A stretch of 64,000 nt of DNA from Linderina pennispora (lineage: Eukaryota; Kickxellomycota; Kickxellomycetes; Kickxellales; Kickxellaceae): contig NW_024468271.1 in NCBI RefSeq assembly GCF_002104995.1, positions 62,001-126,000 on the forward strand, given 5' to 3'. The notes under the pieces were generated by a model, which worked only from the letters and a program-made list of their open reading frames with translations, was not told the origin of the DNA and made no database searches. The translations under genes and the position numbers were made by a program. Of the stretch, positions 63,353 through 64,000 are shown one piece after another. Numbering within the stretch: the stretch's first letter is position 1; each line of letters starts with the position of its first letter.

Positions 63353-64000
63353 TTAATGATCGCCCACGGTGGGTAATCGGTTCTTTGTAACCTCACCAAT
63401 CATGGTGTTAATACACTGGGAAACCCGCTCTGGATATTGGGTCATAACGCCATGACCAGCGTGCTCTATCTGCTCGAAACGTACGTTTTTGTGGCCGACC
63501 TTCTTGGCAATGTAGAATGAGTTACTTATACGCACAAGGTGGTCCTGATCACCTGTGATAATGAGAATCTGCTTGTTGGGGAGCGTCTTGCCCAAAGTCT
63601 CAAGTCGTGTTGATGAAACATGATGGCGGATAACAGCGCCAACCTGGCTCAAAAACGGCAGGAACGATATTGGGTGCGTATACATTTCCCAACGAATATA
63701 CCGTTGGACACAAAAATCCAGCATGGTTTTGCAGTTGCTGCCTTCAGGTGATGGCGACCTCAAAAAAGGATCAGGGAAGATCATTCCACATGTGAGCTTG
63801 TGACGAGAAATAAGGCTACTGGCAAAGGTGCACCTGAGCATATCAAACATTCCGCGCAGTGGTGGCACAGTTAAGCCGGCATTTGTTACTGCCAAGGTCA
63901 GTGTATTAACCATCTGAGGATAGCTGCAGGCAAATTCCAGAGCAACCATCCCACCCATGCTAGCACCCACAACATTGACACCTCTGTCCCATCCGACTGC
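63353..64000 (-). CDS. Alpha/beta hydrolase (copy B), N-terminus outside window
   Basis: The minus-strand frame is open from the window edge to the stop at 63353. Visible parts: nucleophile elbow GASMGGMVALEFACSYPQMV at the right edge, TLAVTNAGLTVPPLRG, the cap (CGMIFPDPFLRSPSPEG), the acid loop IITGDQDHLVRISNSFYIAK and catalytic His in QIEHAGHGVMTQYPERVSQ. It is a close relative of the gene at 44478-45445 but has no frame breaks in the visible 206 codons. It converges with the FAS gene, with stops 210 bp apart. Proximity to an unusual FAS suggests an acyl-releasing thioesterase or an esterase acting on its product; this is inference. Codon use is AT-richer than in copy A. Confidence 0.82.
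   Translation of the reverse strand, partial: AVGWDRGVNVVGASMGGMVALEFACSYPQMVNTLTLAVTNAGLTVPPLRGMFDMLRCTFASSLISRHKLTCGMIFPDPFLRSPSPEGSNCKTMLDFCVQRYIRWEMYTHPISFLPFLSQVGAVIRHHVSSTRLETLGKTLPNKQILIITGDQDHLVRISNSFYIAKKVGHKNVRFEQIEHAGHGVMTQYPERVSQCINTMIGEVTKNRLPTVGDH

Overview
The window is nuclear DNA of a fungus. Protein genes are tightly packed and mostly intron-poor. The introns I can define are short GT-AG introns (84 to 103 nt, plus one of 351 nt), and upstream regions carry pyrimidine tracts and TATA-like motifs. The gene content is typically fungal: fungal type I fatty-acid synthase, Sec39/NBAS-like, Sqt1, CCT6, PP2A scaffold, a MAPKK, a RasGAP and an ING/PHD protein. A zoopagomycete of the Kickxellomycotina type is my best guess, mainly from the F-box-like protein style and compactness. 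That placement is inference with low confidence.

Layout. 0-12.3 kb: a Myb-like regulator cut by the window edge, two loosely related hypothetical proteins, then an SCYL2-like pseudokinase and a Sec39/NBAS-like tether subunit, both on the minus strand and about 125 bp apart. 12.3-19 kb: AT-richer accessory DNA with a crotonase-like fragment, an F-box-like protein and an internally deleted Fanzor element. 19-26.2 kb: a dual-specificity phosphatase, CCT6, SQT1 and the PP2A A subunit. 26.2-31.4 kb: sparse, with decayed coding traces, a 66-residue protein and a CDK11-type PITSLRE kinase. 31.4-44.4 kb: a GPI-anchored barwin-like wall protein, a MAPKK, a membrane protein, a RasGAP, a PAS-domain protein, an ING-family PHD protein and mitochondrial ribosomal protein uL10m. 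44.5-64 kb: an AT-richer accessory block with an alpha/beta hydrolase, a frame-disrupted membrane protein between diverged direct repeats, a full-length Fanzor element, a giant fused fatty-acid synthase, and a second hydrolase of the same family running off the window.

The most exciting content is the pair of Fanzor elements (eukaryotic TnpB-like RNA-guided nucleases). The copy at 47906-51232 has an uninterrupted 863-codon nuclease with a complete RuvC triad (D514, E719, D786), a four-cysteine zinc ribbon and C-terminal nuclear-localisation-like basic clusters. The inverted copy at 15813-18011 has lost about 1.15 kb, including RuvC-I and RuvC-II, yet keeps an open frame and both element ends. 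The last noncoding stretch of the two copies is nearly identical and holds two small hairpins, a good candidate for the guide-RNA scaffold.

The second highlight is a single-chain fatty-acid synthase (AT-ER-DH-MPT-ACP-KR-KS) that reads through the usual beta/alpha subunit boundary. It lacks the C-terminal phosphopantetheinyl transferase domain and has altered residues at the ketosynthase chain-length gate. Hydrolases of one family flank it, suggesting a specialised acyl product.

Several conserved genes (SCYL2-like, Sec39-like, uL10m, first hydrolase, FAS) are broken by single-base frame changes with no room for introns, while others are perfectly open. Assembly indels are the simplest explanation, but the clustering deserves checking.
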